Source: an uncultured Solobacterium sp. (lineage in GTDB: Bacteria > Bacillota_I > Bacilli_A > Erysipelotrichales > Erysipelotrichaceae). Taken from it: 24,598 nt of DNA. Positions 6,660 to 13,597 of the stretch are shown here, piece by piece; the first letter of the stretch is position 1, and the number at the start of each line of letters is the position of its first letter. Below the pieces are notes generated by a model. The model did not search any database. It was not told the origin of the DNA and worked only from the letters and a program-made list of their open reading frames with translations. The position numbers were made by a program, and so were the translations under genes. Where the stretch lies: contig CALISH010000113.1 of assembly GCA_938041275.1 (NCBI GenBank), forward strand, positions 1 to 24,598. Reading direction: 5' to 3'.

Positions 6660-6902
6660 ATGTCTATACACGAATTAACAGCAGCGAAGATTAAATATTT
6701 AGTTACATTACTTCGCTTAGATCCAAGTGGTAAAGGCGTACGTAGCGTAACACTGGCAAAAGAATTAAATGTTTCTAGACCAAGTGTAAGTGCCATGTTA
6801 ACCAAACTAGCACATGAAGGATATCTCAACAAAGAACACTATGGCATTGTATACCTTTGTGAAAAAGGAAAAGAAATAGGTAAAACCTATAGTGCAGGTT
6901 AA
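6660..6902 (+). CDS. Stand-alone DtxR-type winged-helix protein (80 aa)
   Basis: DNA-binding domain of the DtxR/MntR family without the rest of the protein. Seen: an N-terminal helix (LTAAKIKYLVTLLRLDPSG), then RSVTLAKELNVSRPSVSAML as the helix-turn-helix, TKLAHEGYLNKEHYGIVYL as recognition helix end plus wing, then EKGKEIGKTYSAG, where full DtxR proteins continue into the dimerisation and metal-binding domain. The protein stops there at 80 aa with a clean TAA, and no DtxR-like sequence follows in any frame. Its place behind feoB matches that of FeoC, also a short winged helix, but the sequence is DtxR-like and has a single Cys, so no Fe-S cluster is expected. It may regulate the feo operon through the GTTAG dyads at 3611-3658. 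That role is inferred. Confidence 0.85.
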   Translation: MSIHELTAAKIKYLVTLLRLDPSGKGVRSVTLAKELNVSRPSVSAMLTKLAHEGYLNKEHYGIVYLCEKGKEIGKTYSAG

Positions 6903-6923
6903 CTGCATTTAGAAAGAGGTAGT

Positions 6924-7313
6924 ATGGGAACAATAGTAGTAGGTGGCGTATTAGTAGTTGTACTTGCATTTGCGATTCGCTCTGTTATTAAAAGAGGAAC
7001 TTCTGGTTGTTGTTCATCCGGTGGATCGTGTGGAGGAGGCTGTGACTGTCATGCAAATGTGAAGGTCGCAGATAAGAATCTTGCACATTATCCATTTGAA
7101 GCAGTACTTACTGTGGATGGTATGACATGTGGACATTGCGCTTCAAAAGTTGAAAATGCATTAAACACAATAGAAGGTGTATACGCAGTAGTAGACTCTG
7201 ATTTAAAGAAAGCACATGTTCATATGAAGTCTAAAGTAGATGAAACAGTACTACGTAAAGCAGTTAATGACTTAGGCGAATATACTGTAATGAGTGTTGA
7301 TTGGATTGAATAA
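6924..7313 (+). CDS. FeoB-associated Cys-rich membrane protein fused to an HMA metal-binding domain
   Basis: Two parts are visible in 129 aa. Residues 1-50 look like a FeoB-associated Cys-rich membrane protein: one N-terminal membrane helix (GTIVVGGVLVVVLAFAIRSV) followed by a basic turn and a cysteine cluster (GCCSSGGSCGGGCDCHAN). Residues about 58-129 form a heavy-metal-associated domain with the metal loop GMTCGHCASKVENAL, as in CopZ and in the soluble domains of metal P-type ATPases. The HMA part would face the cytosol if the N-terminus is outside. It may take metal from FeoB or guard against copper or zinc; this is inference. It is the last gene of the feo operon, 21 bases after the winged-helix gene, and is followed by a strong terminator. 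Confidence 0.85.
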   Translation: MGTIVVGGVLVVVLAFAIRSVIKRGTSGCCSSGGSCGGGCDCHANVKVADKNLAHYPFEAVLTVDGMTCGHCASKVENALNTIEGVYAVVDSDLKKAHVHMKSKVDETVLRKAVNDLGEYTVMSVDWIE

Positions 7314-7352
7314 AAAAGTGGTCACTTCAAAATGGAAAGTGACCACTTTTTT
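7312..7352. terminator. Strong bidirectional terminator after the feo operon
   Basis: The perfect 16-bp inverted repeat AAAAAAGTGGTCACTT (7312-7327) / AAGTGACCACTTTTTT (7337-7352) has a 9-base loop. A run on one side and T run on the other let it serve the converging feo (+) and DUF4153-like (-) transcripts. It overlaps the stop codons of both flanking genes. Confidence 0.93.
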
Positions 7353-8583
7353 AAAGCCAGTTTATTGGATAGAAGAGTGGAAGTAAGTAAAGGAAGAGAA
7401 TGTAGTTTGTTACAAATGATGTAGTTATAAACTGAATTAAATTGAACTTCTTATGCATACGAATGATAATCAGTATAAGAGAAATTAAGATTGAAACCAG
7501 TAACCATAAAGCAATCACTCGACGTTCTGTATAGCCGTAGGTAAAGAAGTATAGGCCTAGTTTTAAACATGCAAGCAAGTTGAAATATAATGTCGTAAAT
7601 AACAATATATATGTTTCTAGCTTTGTGTTTGTAATATCTTCTTTTCTGACCAGGAAGTTTAATGCCAAAATTAATAGGATGTTTAATCCCATGATACGGA
7701 AGAAATTCCAAAAGCCCCGTACTGCATATACACATGAACTCTCTGCGCTAGGTGCAGCTAATACAGTAGGTAACTCTGATAACTGGAAAATAAAGAATAC
7801 AAGATAGAGTATAAGTAATACCAAATTTGTGATACGAATAGAAATAAGCGGAATCACTTTTTTCTTTAGGAAGAACTCTCTACAGCCATCATAGGATATA
7901 AAGGGTTTCTCACTAAGAATACAACTACTGATAAGTCCAAATAGATAGGCACCAACTGGTAAACTCCAAATGATACGGAAGAATTATATTGAATTGAGTG
8001 GATGGAAGATAAATCTAAAAAGACTTGTTGTTAGGTTTGCAAATTTTTGGTCGATTGCGGATAGTTGTCCTAATGCGAAAAGTACAAGTGGAATTAAGAT
8101 AACCAAACTAAATACTACTGTTTTTAGTTGCTTTGAATGAATGTGTCTGCGTAGGTATTTGATGATATGTATGATACGTGCAAATAGATGTGAGAATGGC
8201 TGAATGATCCACCCCTCAAAAAAATCCAATAGGATTGTTTCACTTGTATTTGGCAGTGATAATTTCTGAAAACGACATAACGTATAGTAGATGACATTCG
8301 CGTGTAGTATCGCTACCTTTTCGAATTCAAAAGAACGGTCAAATCCAAGAAGAATACCTTGAAATAATAGTAGACATGCCCATAGGATAGATTCTTTTGT
8401 ACGCTCTTTGTGAAGGGAAGCTGCGCTAACTTCTACAATCAGAATGTATAGTGCTGCTAACTTTGCAAAGGCAAAGTAGATTACAACAAGTGAAGCATAC
8501 AAGTATCCAAATATATATGTTGCGATTGCGATATAGAATAAGAGTGTGTCACGTGCAATCATAGGTTGTTTATTCTGGTTCAT
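7351..8583 (-). pseudogene. DUF4153/DUF4173-like multi-pass membrane protein, split by an in-frame TAA
   Basis: The first 199 codons (8583-7987) encode several membrane helices and end FRFIFHPLNSI, followed by TAA (7986-7984 on the minus strand). The same frame then continues without a break as FFRIIWSLPVGAYLFGLISS, through CILSEKPFISYDGCREFFLK, for 210 more codons to 7351, including TYGYTERRVIALWLLVSI, typical of this membrane family. No frameshift is needed, so one base change (for example CAA to TAA) explains the break. The downstream part has only a GTG at 7857 with no ribosome site, so it is unlikely to be made independently. The start at 8583 overlaps the HTH gene by 14 bases. The DUF name is from memory of the family and is less certain than the split itself. 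Confidence 0.75.
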
Positions 8584-8776
8584 AGCTGAGTATATCTCCT
8601 GGTTGGCAATCTAGGGTTTTACATAACGCTTCCAGCGTAGAGAAGCGGATTGCCTTTGCTTTTCCATTTTTTAGAATTGACAGATTTGCTGGTGTAATAT
8701 CAATCTTTTCAGCAAGTTCACCTGCACTGATATGACGTTTTGCCATAATGACATTTAGATCAACATGAATAGGCAT
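8570..8776 (-). CDS. YozG-like Cro/CI-type HTH regulator
   Basis: A 68-aa single-domain DNA-binding protein: MPIHVDLNVIMAKRHISAGE, then LAEKIDITPANLSILKNGKA, where the second half is the recognition helix, then IRFSTLEALCKTLDCQPGDI and a short acidic tail ending EPE. The IDITPANLS...L..LC..L.CQPGD pattern is that of the small HTH partners of DUF2975 proteins (YozG beside YoaS in Bacillus). It begins 8 bases after the DUF2975 stop and overlaps the following membrane gene, so the three form one operon and probably one functional unit. Its target is unknown; autoregulation is the usual guess. Confidence 0.88.
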   Translation of the reverse strand: MPIHVDLNVIMAKRHISAGELAEKIDITPANLSILKNGKAKAIRFSTLEALCKTLDCQPGDILSYEPE

Positions 8777-8784
8777 AAGTCACC

Positions 8785-9258
8785 TCATATTGTCAGGTCT
8801 AATTCGTCTTTCATACGAATTGCCTGTTGAAAAATATTTTGAATAATACGAATAATCAAAGCAAAGAAGATGGCCGCAAATACAATACTGTAGAATAGCT
8901 TAGACCAAATTGCTGCAAGTATAAAAGCAAGGAAACTTCCTAACAAACAACAAACACTTGCATGTCTTAATAGATTTACATTCTCTATAATAAATACATT
9001 TTCTTTAGAGATATTTACGAGAAGCTGATTGATAATGTATAGAAGGCGAAGTAATACTACAAAGCCAATATAGCCAATCCCGCAGGCGAGAATAATTTGA
9101 TTCTGTGTAGATATTGACGTGATATTTCGACTGTCAATAAACTCTTTGGCGATTGAAACACTATTGATGATGATATAGATTGCGATAAGCGCAATGAGTA
9201 ATATCAATATTCGTGTAAGTAATATGCTGTTACGTATATGTTTTGAACTAGATTCCAT
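8785..9258 (-). CDS. DUF2975 family membrane protein (YoaS-like)
   Basis: A 157-aa membrane protein with four hydrophobic segments: around LLTRILILLIALIAIYIIIN, IILACGIGYIGFVVLLRLLY, ASVCCLLGSFLAFILAAIW and YSIVFAAIFFALIIRIIQNI. Between helices 2 and 3 lies NISKENVFIIENVNLLRHAS, the family's hallmark ENVF...N...LR. ATG 9258 is preferred over TTG 9264: GGAGG is 8 bases before the ATG but only 2 before the TTG. Function is unknown across the family. It is the first gene of the minus-strand operon and is divergent from the GntR-ABC operon, sharing a 150-bp intergenic region. Confidence 0.88.
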   Translation of the reverse strand: MESSSKHIRNSILLTRILILLIALIAIYIIINSVSIAKEFIDSRNITSISTQNQIILACGIGYIGFVVLLRLLYIINQLLVNISKENVFIIENVNLLRHASVCCLLGSFLAFILAAIWSKLFYSIVFAAIFFALIIRIIQNIFQQAIRMKDELDLTI

Positions 9259-9308
9259 AATCAAGTCCTCCTTGTGGAAGTATCATAGTATATATATTTC
9301 TGTAATTC

Positions 9309-9343
9309 AATAATTATTTATCGAAAAACAATAAATAATTATT
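9309..9343. other. 12-bp AT-rich dyad between divergent operons
   Basis: AATAATTATTTA (9309-9320) and TAAATAATTATT (9332-9343) are perfect inverted repeats separated by 11 bases. They lie between the DUF2975 and GntR promoters. This could be an operator for the HTH protein or a bent AT-rich element. No T run suits a terminator for either operon. Confidence 0.4.
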
Positions 9344-9344
9344 A

Positions 9345-9399
9345 TTGACAGGTGCATATTACTGTATTAATATAATACTGTATTAAGACAGTAATACAG
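9345..9399 (+). promoter_or_regulatory. GntR-ABC operon promoter with nested operator repeats
   Basis: The -35 is TTGACA (9345-9350). The -10 is TAATAT at 9368-9373 (17 bp) or TATAAT at 9371-9376 (20 bp). One dyad, GTATTA / TAATAC (9364-9378, 3-bp centre), covers the -10. A second, CTGTATTA / TAATACAG (9378-9385 and 9392-9399, 6-bp centre), sits just downstream, ending at the ribosome site. ACTGTATTAA also occurs as a direct repeat at 9361 and 9377. This is what autoregulation by a YtrA-type GntR protein should look like. Confidence 0.7.
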
Positions 9400-9410
9400 A
9401 AGGAGAAATG

Positions 9411-9773
9411 ATGAGTTGGGAATTTAGAAGTGATCAAGCAATTTATCCACAACTAGTCAGTATTATCAAACGAAGAATTGTGACGGGTGTATATCCAGCC
9501 GGTTCCAAGTTACCATCTGTTCGTGAATTAGCAGAAGAATCTGGAGTCAATCCAAATACGATGCAACGAGCACTGATAGGACTTGAACAAGAAGGGCTTG
9601 TATATACACAACGTACTGCAGGACGTTTTGTTAGTGAAGATAAATCCATGCTTGATGGTATCAAGGGTGAAGAGGCTAAAAGCCTAACCGCGGAATATTA
9701 CGCAAAGCTAAAAAAGCTAGGATATTCCAGAACACAGATGATTGATTTTATTAATATGCAAGGAGAAGAATGA
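9411..9773 (+). CDS. YtrA-subfamily GntR transcriptional regulator
   Basis: A 120-aa repressor with an N-terminal winged helix and a short helical tail in place of a large ligand domain, as in the YtrA subfamily. Seen: WEFRSDQAIYPQLVSIIKRR, then GVYPAGSKLPSVRELAEESG, NPNTMQRALIGLEQEGLVYT and RTAGRFV, the classic GntR helix-turn-helix and wing. The C-terminal tail includes AEYYAKLKKLGYSRTQMIDF. ATG 9411 leaves 5 bases after AGGAG (9401-9405); ATG 9408 directly before it leaves 2. Its stop overlaps the ABC ATPase start, and it probably represses its own operon through the TGTATTA/TAATACA repeats upstream. Confidence 0.92.
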   Translation: MSWEFRSDQAIYPQLVSIIKRRIVTGVYPAGSKLPSVRELAEESGVNPNTMQRALIGLEQEGLVYTQRTAGRFVSEDKSMLDGIKGEEAKSLTAEYYAKLKKLGYSRTQMIDFINMQGEE

Positions 9774-10471
9774 TGAGTGTAATGTTTGAATGCAAAGGTT
9801 TAACAAAGAAATATGGTAATAAAGTAGCGTTAAACCATGTTGACCTTTCATTAGAGTCAGGACGTATCGTAGGTTTACTTGGACCTAACGGTAGTGGTAA
9901 GACAACAATGTTAAAGCTTGCAAATGGCTTATTAACCCCAACAGAGGGCGGTATCTTTATCGATGGTAAAAAGCCAGGGATTGAAACTAAGGCAGTTGTG
10001 TCTTATCTACCTGATGCGGATTATCTATTAGATTGGATGAATGTTGGTGAACTGCTAAATATGTTCAAGAGTTTCTATGATGACTTCCGTTATGACCGAG
10101 CACTAAAGATGTTAGATGAGTTACATATTCAACTAAAAGATAAGCTTAAGAATTTATCAAAGGGTAATAAAGAAAAAGTACAACTTGTACTTGCAATGAG
10201 TCGTGAAGCAAAGGTGTATTTCTTAGATGAACCAATCGGTGGGGTTGACCCAGCGGCTAGAGATTACATCTTACGTACGATCATTGGAAACTATAGTGAG
10301 AATGCATTGGTTGTCATCTCTACGCACTTGATTGCAGATGTAGAACCTGTATTAGATGAAGCTATTTTCATCCGAGATGGAGAAATTGTATTCCATCGCA
10401 GTATAGATGATATTCGTGAAAAAGAAGGTAAGTCAGTAGACGCATTATTTAGAGAGGTATTCGCATGCTAG
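9770..10471 (+). CDS. ABC transporter ATP-binding protein (YtrB-like)
   Basis: A cytosolic ATPase that powers the permease next to it. Walker A GPNGSGKT is at residues 38-45, the Q-loop region follows around VVSYLPDADYLLDWMNVGEL, and the signature is the degenerate LSKGNKEKVQL where LSGGQ is canonical. Walker B is VYFLDEP and the switch His is in VVISTHL. The variant signature and the GntR neighbour are typical of YtrB/BcrA-like export or sensing systems responding to cell-wall stress. The length is 233 aa. ATG 9773 is an equally good start, 7 bases after AGGAG. The substrate is not deducible from the sequence. Confidence 0.93.
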   Translation: MMSVMFECKGLTKKYGNKVALNHVDLSLESGRIVGLLGPNGSGKTTMLKLANGLLTPTEGGIFIDGKKPGIETKAVVSYLPDADYLLDWMNVGELLNMFKSFYDDFRYDRALKMLDELHIQLKDKLKNLSKGNKEKVQLVLAMSREAKVYFLDEPIGGVDPAARDYILRTIIGNYSENALVVISTHLIADVEPVLDEAIFIRDGEIVFHRSIDDIREKEGKSVDALFREVFAC

Positions 10472-11283
10472 CTAAATTAATTCATTTTGAATTTAAATCA
10501 ACATATAAATTATTTCTAATCTTGATTGGCGCTGAATTCTTATTATCCATCGTACTTGGTGTATCAGTGAACACCAATCTTAAAATCATGTCAGAAAGAT
10601 TGGCATATGATCCATTCTACACAAGTAACTCTTCGACAGTTTCGTTTATTTTGGTTTTGATGGTAGTAGGAATTGTATTTGCGACATTTATGATGATTTT
10701 TGGCTCTTCTGTACAACGCTTCCATAAAAATCTATTGTCTGGACAGGGATATTTAATGCATACATTACCAGTAACCACTTGGCAACTTGTATTAAGTAAG
10801 GTTATTACATATATGATTTATGTCATACTATTTGTACTAGCACAGCTAGTATGCCTAGTCGGTATGATTATCGGTACAGGTCAATTTATCGATTTGATTC
10901 GCAGTCTATATTTAAATTTTGATTGGTTACTTCGTGCATTAAAGATTTTATTAGATTTAGGATTTATAGAGTTATGTGCAACATATCTATTCTCAGCATC
11001 ACAGTTCTTATTACTGATTTATCTATGTTATTCCGTTGGTAACTTATTCCCAGAACATCGTTTACTTGTTGGTATCGCTACATTTATTATCCTAGGTATT
11101 GTGGTTCCATCTCTATTCCAAGTTCCTTCTATCTTTGTAGTGACATTTGGTGCAGTGCAGGTTATGAATGCTCTTAACCAAATGAGTTATCAAACAATGA
11201 CATTAATTTATTCGGTTATTATGAATGTTATCTTCTTTGCGGCTAACGTATATATCCTACGTTACCATCTAAATTTGGAGTAA
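10465..11283 (+). CDS. ABC-2 type permease of the GntR-ABC operon
   Basis: A 272-aa integral membrane protein overlapping the ATPase gene by 7 bases. About six hydrophobic segments are visible, starting with FLILIGAEFLLSIVLGVSV and SFILVLMVVGIVFATFMMIF. A cytosolic stretch, QRFHKNLLSGQGYLMHTLPV, follows, with a GYLM-TLPV motif common in ABC-2 exporter subunits of this kind. The next segments are around YMIYVILFVLAQLVCLVGMI, LLLIYLCYSVGNLF, IATFIILGIVVPSLF and IYSVIMNVIFFAANVYIL. It presumably homodimerises with the ATPase. Cargo is unknown; peptide-antibiotic or envelope-stress export is a family-based guess. Confidence 0.88.
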   Translation: MLAKLIHFEFKSTYKLFLILIGAEFLLSIVLGVSVNTNLKIMSERLAYDPFYTSNSSTVSFILVLMVVGIVFATFMMIFGSSVQRFHKNLLSGQGYLMHTLPVTTWQLVLSKVITYMIYVILFVLAQLVCLVGMIIGTGQFIDLIRSLYLNFDWLLRALKILLDLGFIELCATYLFSASQFLLLIYLCYSVGNLFPEHRLLVGIATFIILGIVVPSLFQVPSIFVVTFGAVQVMNALNQMSYQTMTLIYSVIMNVIFFAANVYILRYHLNLE

Positions 11284-11289
11284 TGATAT

Positions 11290-11580
11290 ATGATTCGACA
11301 CATTGTAATGTTTAAACTTCAGGCTTTAAATCATGAAGAAAGTTTAAAAGAGGCAGTAACTCTTGCTAAAACACTTACTAGTTTAAAAGAAGTGGCTAGT
11401 GGTGAAGTAGTATGCAATCACAAGGATGCAGATCCAACAAATTATGATTTTGCCTTAGTGTTTGACTTTGTATCTTTTGAGGCATTAAATGCATACCAAG
11501 TTCATCCAGAACACTTAAAACTAAAAGCTTTATTAAAAGATAAGATTCAAGCTCGCTCTTGTATTGATTATGAGATTTAG
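11290..11580 (+). CDS. Dabb (stress-responsive alpha/beta barrel) domain protein
   Basis: A 96-aa single Dabb domain: MIRHIVMFKLQ at the start, an alpha helix through SLKEAVTLAKTLTSL, EVASGEVVCNHKDADPTNYD, then FALVFDFVSFEALNAYQVHP and EHLKLKALLKDKI. The HIVMFK strand, the D-x-x-L-V-F-x-F strand and Y-x-x-HP-x-H are family hallmarks. Such proteins form dimers with a central cavity and have mostly undefined roles. The start is 6 bases after the permease stop, with GGAG in the permease end as ribosome site, so it is probably the last gene of the GntR-ABC operon. The link to that transporter is positional only. Confidence 0.88.
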   Translation: MIRHIVMFKLQALNHEESLKEAVTLAKTLTSLKEVASGEVVCNHKDADPTNYDFALVFDFVSFEALNAYQVHPEHLKLKALLKDKIQARSCIDYEI

Positions 11581-11604
11581 AAGAAATTCTAAGTCTCTTT
11601 TTTT
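11572..11604 (+). terminator. Terminator overlapping the Dabb stop codon
   Basis: GAGATTTAGAA (11572-11582), a GAAA tetraloop, then TTCTAAGTCTC (11587-11597): 11 bp with one G-U pair, followed by seven T. The stop codon TAG is in the 5' arm. Confidence 0.88.
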
Positions 11605-11620
11605 AATTTGAGCATGTTCC

Positions 11621-11666
11621 TTGAAAATGAAATGTAATTCTACTATCCTATAGGTGACTACAGTCA
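11621..11666 (+). promoter_or_regulatory. Ferritin promoter with short palindrome downstream
   Basis: TTGAAA (11621-11626), 17 bp, TATCCT (11644-11649). TGACT-AC-AGTCA (11655-11666), close to the expected transcription start, is a 12-bp palindrome, flanked by outer TCCTA / TAGGA arms. It does not resemble the GTTAG boxes of the feo promoter, so ferritin appears to be under different control. Confidence 0.5.
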
Positions 11667-11681
11667 TAGGAGGAACTCGTT

Positions 11682-12185
11682 ATGGAGAAGAAAGTTTCAA
11701 AACTAATCAACGACCAGATTAACAAAGAAATGTACAGTGCTTATTTATACCTAGAATTTGCAAACCATTTCACTGAAAAGGGATTAGATGGTTTCGCTAA
11801 CTGGTATAACATCCAAGCTAAGGAAGAAATGGACCATGCGTTAAAGTTCATCGCTTATTTACATGACAATGATGAAAAGGTAACTTATGAAGCAATCGCT
11901 AAGCCAGAGTCAAAGTCAAAAGAAGATATTGATGTGTTAAAGGCTGCTTATGCTCATGAGAAGTTCATCACAGCATCTATCAATGCAATCTATGCTGAAG
12001 CAAGTAAGGTAAATGATTACCGTACAACACAGTTCTTAGATTGGTTTATCTCTGAACAAGCAGAAGAAGAAAAGAACGCAGCTGACTTAATTCAAAAGAT
12101 GGAATTATTTGGAAGTGATCCTAAAGCCCTATACTTATTGGATCATGAATTCGCATCACGTTCCTATAAATCATCAGCCCAATAA
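11682..12185 (+). CDS. ftnA: Bacterial non-heme ferritin
   Basis: An iron-storage protein that oxidises Fe(II) and keeps it as a mineral in a 24-subunit shell. The 167 aa form a four-helix bundle plus a short fifth helix. Ferroxidase ligands line up with the family: E16 (NDQINKEMYSAYLYL), E49 and H52 (AKEEMDHALKF), the Glu in YAHEKFIT, and the SEQAEEEK segment of helix D. The stop is followed by AGGAGG of the superoxide reductase gene only 5 bases later, so the two are co-transcribed. Together with the feo operon upstream this completes uptake and storage of ferrous iron in what is probably an anaerobe. Confidence 0.95.
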   Translation: MEKKVSKLINDQINKEMYSAYLYLEFANHFTEKGLDGFANWYNIQAKEEMDHALKFIAYLHDNDEKVTYEAIAKPESKSKEDIDVLKAAYAHEKFITASINAIYAEASKVNDYRTTQFLDWFISEQAEEEKNAADLIQKMELFGSDPKALYLLDHEFASRSYKSSAQ

Positions 12186-12201
12186 ATATTAGGAGGAAAG
12201 A

Positions 12202-12582
12202 GTGAACATGAAATTTTTTATTAACAGAACAACAAAAGAAATTATCGAAGTAGTATTAGGAAACGACACAGCATTCACATCTGAAGGATCAGAAATGGTT
12301 GAATTAAAGGCTAATTCAACAGATGCTGCAGGTGAAAAGCACGTACCAGTTATCACAGTTGATGGTAACAAGGTTCATGTAGTTGTTGGTTCTGTTCTTC
12401 ACCCAATGACTGAAGAACATTCTATTCAGTTCATCGCTTTAGAAACAAAGCAGGGTGTACAACGTAAGGCGCTATTACCTACAGATCAACCAGTCGCTGA
12501 CTTCGTATTAGCGGAAGGTGATGAAGTTGTAGCAGCTTATGAATACTGCAACCTACACGGCCTTTGGAAGGTAGAAGCTTAG
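12202..12582 (+). CDS. Superoxide reductase (desulfoferrodoxin/neelaredoxin type) without the N-terminal Cys4 site
   Basis: Reduces superoxide to hydrogen peroxide at a His4Cys iron centre, a typical anaerobe defence. Ligands visible: the His in GEKHVPVI, the two His in VLHPMTEEHSIQFI, and Cys and His in YCNLHGLWK. The N-terminal region still has the desulforedoxin-like outline (MKFFINRTTKEIIEVVLGND), but the cysteines that bind the second iron are absent (N-R-T-T where C-x-x-C is expected), so this is a one-iron enzyme with a degenerate first domain. It starts at GTG 12202 or ATG 12208; the GTG has better spacing from AGGAGG, but the ATG gives the family-like MKFF start. It sits directly behind ferritin. 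Confidence 0.93.
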   Translation: MNMKFFINRTTKEIIEVVLGNDTAFTSEGSEMVELKANSTDAAGEKHVPVITVDGNKVHVVVGSVLHPMTEEHSIQFIALETKQGVQRKALLPTDQPVADFVLAEGDEVVAAYEYCNLHGLWKVEA

Positions 12583-12592
12583 TCAAATCTAT

Positions 12593-12615
12593 AAAGGAGA
12601 GAAATCTCCTTTTTT
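12593..12615 (+). terminator. Terminator after superoxide reductase
   Basis: AAAGGAGA (12593-12600), GAAA loop, TCTCCTTT (12605-12612), continuing as a T run to 12615. Confidence 0.9.
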
Positions 12616-12658
12616 CATTGTATGAAAGTGATAGAATAAAGATGAAGTAGGTGATGCT

Positions 12659-13564
12659 ATGAAGAAAAAAGTAATGTTCTTATTCAATCCTGAAGCAGGT
12701 AACAATGCAATCGAAAAGATTGTCTTTGATATTATCAAGAATCTAACAATTTTTGATTGTGAAGTAACGGTGTTTCCAATCATGCCAGATAAAGGCTTGG
12801 GTTCTGAAGAGATATTAATTACTCACGCAGCTGAATTTGAAATAATAGTTGTATATGGTGGAGATGGGACACTCAACCGTGTTGTGAATATTATGATGCA
12901 TCAGGATATTCACTTACCAATTGGTTATATTCCAGGTGGTACAACTAATGACTTTAGTAAAGCAATTGATGGAGAAGGTACAGTTGAATCCTATTGCCGT
13001 ACGATAGCCTTTGGTAAGCCATTCTCTTATGATGTAGGTTGTTTTAATGGTACATATTTTAACTACGTAGCTGCTTTTGGTGCATTTACCGCAACGAGCT
13101 ATGAAACATCTCGTGAATCTAAGAAGATACTTGGATATGGCGCATATGTACTCAATGCGTTAGGAAATCTTCCGGCAAGTCTTTCGAATCATACAAAGAT
13201 GAAGTTTATTCATGATGGAGTTGAGGAAGAAGGTACATTTGTCTTTGGCGCTATTTCTAATTCACCATCTGTTGGTGGATTTAAGCTTCCATTCTATGAA
13301 GATTCCACACTAGATGATGGAAAGTTTGAAGTATTGTTAGTCGCTGCTTTAGATAATCTTGAAGTATTACATAACGTATTAACTGGCGTAGCGACAGGTA
13401 ATATTGATCCTAAATATGTACATGCATTCAAAACAGATAAGATTGAATTTATCTGTGAAGAAGATACTGCATGGACACTGGATGGAGAAGATGGTGGTAA
13501 ACATCGTAGTGTTACTGTCGAAATTCATCCGAAATCAATGACAATTATGACAAGTAAGTCATGA
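12659..13564 (+). CDS. Diacylglycerol/lipid kinase of the DagK/YegS family
   Basis: An ATP-dependent lipid kinase of about 300 aa, as expected for the soluble Gram-positive DgkB group, which returns diacylglycerol from lipoteichoic acid synthesis to phosphatidate. Seen: MFLFNPEAGNNAIEKIVFDI, with the N-P-x-x-G start; VVYGGDGTLNRVVN, with GGDGT at residues 67-71; then LPIGYIPGGTTNDFSKAI, the second nucleotide-binding signature. The C-terminal beta sandwich runs from about residue 120 and includes FGAISNSPSVGGFKLPFYED and DDGKFEVLLVAA. The exact lipid is not fixed by sequence. TGATAGAAT (12629-12637) resembles an extended -10, suggesting its own promoter. Ribosome site: GTAGGTG, 5 bases before the ATG. 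Confidence 0.92.
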   Translation: MKKKVMFLFNPEAGNNAIEKIVFDIIKNLTIFDCEVTVFPIMPDKGLGSEEILITHAAEFEIIVVYGGDGTLNRVVNIMMHQDIHLPIGYIPGGTTNDFSKAIDGEGTVESYCRTIAFGKPFSYDVGCFNGTYFNYVAAFGAFTATSYETSRESKKILGYGAYVLNALGNLPASLSNHTKMKFIHDGVEEEGTFVFGAISNSPSVGGFKLPFYEDSTLDDGKFEVLLVAALDNLEVLHNVLTGVATGNIDPKYVHAFKTDKIEFICEEDTAWTLDGEDGGKHRSVTVEIHPKSMTIMTSKS

Positions 13565-13597
13565 TAATGTATAATATGAACGTCGGAGGAAATTCAT

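Noticed and set aside
7351..7857. Independent 168-aa membrane protein gene
   Set aside because: It is in the same frame as the preceding 199-codon ORF, sense sequence continues upstream of its GTG to the in-frame TAA at 7984, and it has no ribosome site. It is the second half of one broken gene.
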